Shown here piece by piece: positions 41,501 through 42,959 of a stretch of DNA of 42,959 nucleotides. The position numbers and the translations under genes are program-made. The notes under the pieces were generated by a model. That model saw only the letters and a list, made by a program, of their open reading frames with translations, was not told the origin of the DNA and searched no databases. How positions within the stretch are numbered: the stretch's first letter is position 1; each line of letters starts with the position of its first letter. Source of the DNA: Spirochaetes bacterium RBG_16_49_21 (GTDB taxonomy: Bacteria; Spirochaetota; UBA4802; UBA5550); NCBI GenBank assembly GCA_001829495.1, contig MIBJ01000031.1, positions 1 through 42,959 on the forward strand, read 5' to 3'.

Positions 41501-42959
41501 CGGCCCGGCGATTGAAAATTACCATAAGGCGATTAACGTATACACCATGATAGGCGACAGCAATGAAATAGGGATCACCCTGAACGGATTGAGCAACATT
41601 TATTTCTTTCTCGCCGAGTTTGATAAATTAAAAACGACGAGTGAGAAGTTTCTTGCGATCGCGTATAAATCCATGGATAACTATCAAATATGCAACGCTT
41701 TGATTTGCAAAACATTATACTATTTAGGAACCGGCAAACTGAATGAGGCGGAGGTTAATGGGTTAGAGGCTTATAATCTTAGTTATACCAACAAGATTTG
41801 GATGCCTCACTGCATTGTAAATGTTGTCTTAGGAATGATATATCACTACGCCGGTAATGTTGAAAAGTCAATTGAACACCTCAAGAAAGCAAAAAGGCTA
41901 TACAAAAAATATAAATTTTTGAAATATTATGCTGTGTATCTCTATCCTTATATTGCGGATGTCTCTATCGCCGAGTTTTTACAAAAAAAGGAAATTACGA
42001 ATAAGCAGAGAAATTTATTTTTAAAAAAAATTGAGAAATACTGCAGATTGTCTTTAAGAATGACAAGGAGATTGATATCTTATCACTCTTTATCCTTAAC
42101 AGTTAATGCAAAATATTGCGCATTGATTAAGAAAAATAAAAAGGCAAAGAAGTTCTTCCTGCAAGCTATAGGCCTGTGTACAAAGCTTGGCTTGAAAATT
42201 GAATTAGCAATAAATTTGTATGAGTACGGTCAGTTTTTGCTGCAAATCAACGATAACGGTGAATCGCAAAAAATTTTCGGATCTGCATACCGGGTCTTCG
42301 AGCAGATCGGCTCAAGTTTATATTTGGAACGAATGCGCGGCACGCTGGGGATCAGGGATGAAACAGAAGATGCGACTTCGATACAGAGGTTTATCTACAA
42401 CAAGAGGCTTTTGTCGATAGACAGATTAAGCGTTCAAATAAACCAGATTATGGATTTAGACGAACTTTTCCATGCGGTCATTTCAAATGCGGTAGAAATT
42501 GCCGGCGCGCAAAAGGGATATCTTTTTATTGCAAATGACAGCAATGAGATCGAGTTAAAGGCGTCTATAAACCCCCAGGAATCTGAAGAACATTCGTACT
42601 CAGCAGAAATTATTGAGAATGTATTCAGGAATGATCGTGAAATCATTACAGCATTTTCGCTATCCAATAAAAAAACATTCGATCCAGGCCTTGGATCCTC
42701 AGGCATAAGATCGATTCTCGCTGTTCCGCTGAAGGATAAGGATAAGGTTTTCGGCGTCTGTTATCTGGAAAATTCTTTATCGAACAGGCAATTTACCGAG
42801 GAGGATGTAAATCTGGTTGCAGCATTTATTTCCAGGGTCTCCGCATCCATTAATTACGCTTATTTATACCGCCAAACAAAGATTAATAAAAATGATGAGC
42901 AATGGATCATAACGCCTTCTATAGAAAAGAAGATGAACTCAGCCCTGTCCTACTTAAAA
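38544..42959 (+). CDS. Giant Ser/Thr protein kinase - AAA ATPase - TPR - GAF protein (cut by window end)
   Basis: The frame is open from ATG 38544 to the last base, at least 1472 residues. Kinase domain 12-270: Lys42 (VVIKIFK), loop IAEGRTSS in place of GxGxxG, HRDLKPGNL (134-142), Asp159 in DSG instead of DFG, LSPEQ, and DERSDLYSLGVLFYQLLTG. An AAA-like ATPase domain has Walker A GEAGIGKT (332-339) and Walker B LVLSIDD (457-463) with QWCDE. A long helical TPR region spans about 600-1280 (KIGIEML, IENYHKAINVYTMIGDS). A GAF domain runs from about 1300 to 1450 (ILAVPLKDKDKVFGVCYLEN). The same architecture in other bacteria often ends with a His kinase, SpoIIE or cyclase domain, which would lie outside the window. 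GGAG lies 10 bases before the ATG. Confidence 0.92.
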   Translation, partial: MDLTGITINNQYALIKKIAEGRTSSLYLTDCTGKKAEPVVIKIFKDDSTSKKAEDIIRFKKELNIISKLEHPNIIRIYDTGEIFELQYIAMEYIQGASLSGILKNTSLSVELIIDVIIQTCEALDCLHQNGIVHRDLKPGNLIMYEGVEAAGTRIKLTDSGSMCIKNFGEPIKSEDITDILGYLSPEQSGIRKRPVDERSDLYSLGVLFYQLLTGRLPFTGDDLFSLLHHYSARLPEYPSRFSPALPPLLDRMVLKLLDKEPENRYQSARGLLFDLERYQCGDREFILGLNDTSIRLSYRTRFTGRHKELDKLKRIFDRTRNGHGGLCLIRGEAGIGKTRLIEELHYYIRSKDTIVIHAKCFSEENKEPYRLLKDALDEYLKIFRSYPDKRKKEIRNSIRAAVGVLGEAILKLNPRMKEILERCPSMVPLEPERENARFLVVASQFFISLSCIENGLVLSIDDLQWCDEGTLELLARIVNDASQSPFLVIGTFRHDEIAGSQGLIKFVRDAENTGKVLAGITIEHLGGSAMNTFVSGLLYDNEINIKEISDFIHQKSKGNPFFAIEILKQLVEEKALYYRDNKWDIDHTILWHAVIPASIIDILIKRISNLSPEEATVLSYAAVAGKSFEFELLFRLLGTFDKKELVRIIDACIQLQLIDKDIHAIGRLSFVHDRIQEAFYGNIDFDARRDMHARIAETLEDMYADNKKEVLFELAHHYIESGNKDKSLEYAYPASFKAADNFANEDALKYFNIAIELLNEKISSGYGSAHPLWMKSKEGMARVYLRIGRYDEAIDIFNELLPFEDIDINRAHILRDLSSAYHKKGDWANSEKYAKIGIEMLGGTLPIKRGAVIVSLIKELLVHCVHLLLPGIFVTKRQSPKAGRKMAQRMFYESLIFTYVLSERLKYVRAVFRVLNQAERYFGEGQPYARALNAYGSLLMALTRFKDALKCYYKSLTIATEINDQHSIGRSYQLIGLCHEWQGEYGPAIENYHKAINVYTMIGDSNEIGITLNGLSNIYFFLAEFDKLKTTSEKFLAIAYKSMDNYQICNALICKTLYYLGTGKLNEAEVNGLEAYNLSYTNKIWMPHCIVNVVLGMIYHYAGNVEKSIEHLKKAKRLYKKYKFLKYYAVYLYPYIADVSIAEFLQKKEITNKQRNLFLKKIEKYCRLSLRMTRRLISYHSLSLTVNAKYCALIKKNKKAKKFFLQAIGLCTKLGLKIELAINLYEYGQFLLQINDNGESQKIFGSAYRVFEQIGSSLYLERMRGTLGIRDETEDATSIQRFIYNKRLLSIDRLSVQINQIMDLDELFHAVISNAVEIAGAQKGYLFIANDSNEIELKASINPQESEEHSYSAEIIENVFRNDREIITAFSLSNKKTFDPGLGSSGIRSILAVPLKDKDKVFGVCYLENSLSNRQFTEEDVNLVAAFISRVSASINYAYLYRQTKINKNDEQWIITPSIEKKMNSALSYLK

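Overview
The window reads as chromosome from a free-living, probably spirochaete-like (Leptospirales-like) Gram-negative bacterium. This rests on gene content alone, with no rRNA or marker gene to confirm it. The clues are a membrane-bound AraC regulator, a 7TM receptor fused to an RsbW-like ATPase, a SpoIIE-type phosphatase beside a TPR gene, a giant Ser/Thr kinase-AAA-TPR-GAF protein and FecR/OmpA debris. A deltaproteobacterial or other deep Gram-negative origin is not excluded. No tRNA, rRNA, CRISPR array or intact transposon was seen.

Region 1 (1-7.8 kb, + strand) is a chemosensory operon: receptor tail, cheA, a 579-residue helical protein with a CheZ-like D-x3-Q site, a STAS protein, cheY, cheW, cheR, a decayed cheD and cheB. 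Region 2 (7.8-9.1 kb) holds a DUF1353 gene followed by two broken genes (FecR-domain protein, phosphoribosyltransferase tail). Region 3 (9.1-18.4 kb, - strand) is a catabolic block: thiolase, acyl-CoA synthetase, two unlike acyl-CoA dehydrogenases and an SDR, then nitroreductase, 4Fe-4S ferredoxin and an MBL hydrolase. It probably activates and oxidises an acyl or related carboxylic-acid substrate. Region 4 (18.4-24.5 kb) has the AraC membrane regulator, two small genes, a diguanylate cyclase with an unusual insert, two uncharacterised genes and an OmpA-family remnant. Region 5 (24.7-32.8 kb) holds a kelch lipoprotein, a small envelope protein, a TPR protein, a SpoIIE phosphatase and a divergent 7TM-PAS-HATPase protein. 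Region 6 (33.1-38.3 kb, + strand) is a second chemosensory cassette (receptor, cheA, STAS, cheY, cheW) clearly paralogous to region 1. Region 7 (38.5 kb to the edge) is the multidomain kinase, cut by the window end.

The most interesting system is the pair of chemosensory cassettes. Both CheA kinases carry, between HPt and dimerisation domains, two tandem 24-residue repeats with a 5-residue spacer that match the layout of the c-di-GMP-binding MshEN domain, and a diguanylate cyclase lies in the same window. Both cassettes encode a STAS protein with a serine at the partner-switching phosphosite, and the window also holds a SpoIIE phosphatase and an RsbW-like ATPase that could act on such a protein. 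This suggests chemotaxis-type signalling wired to c-di-GMP and to partner switching, which is inference from sequence only.
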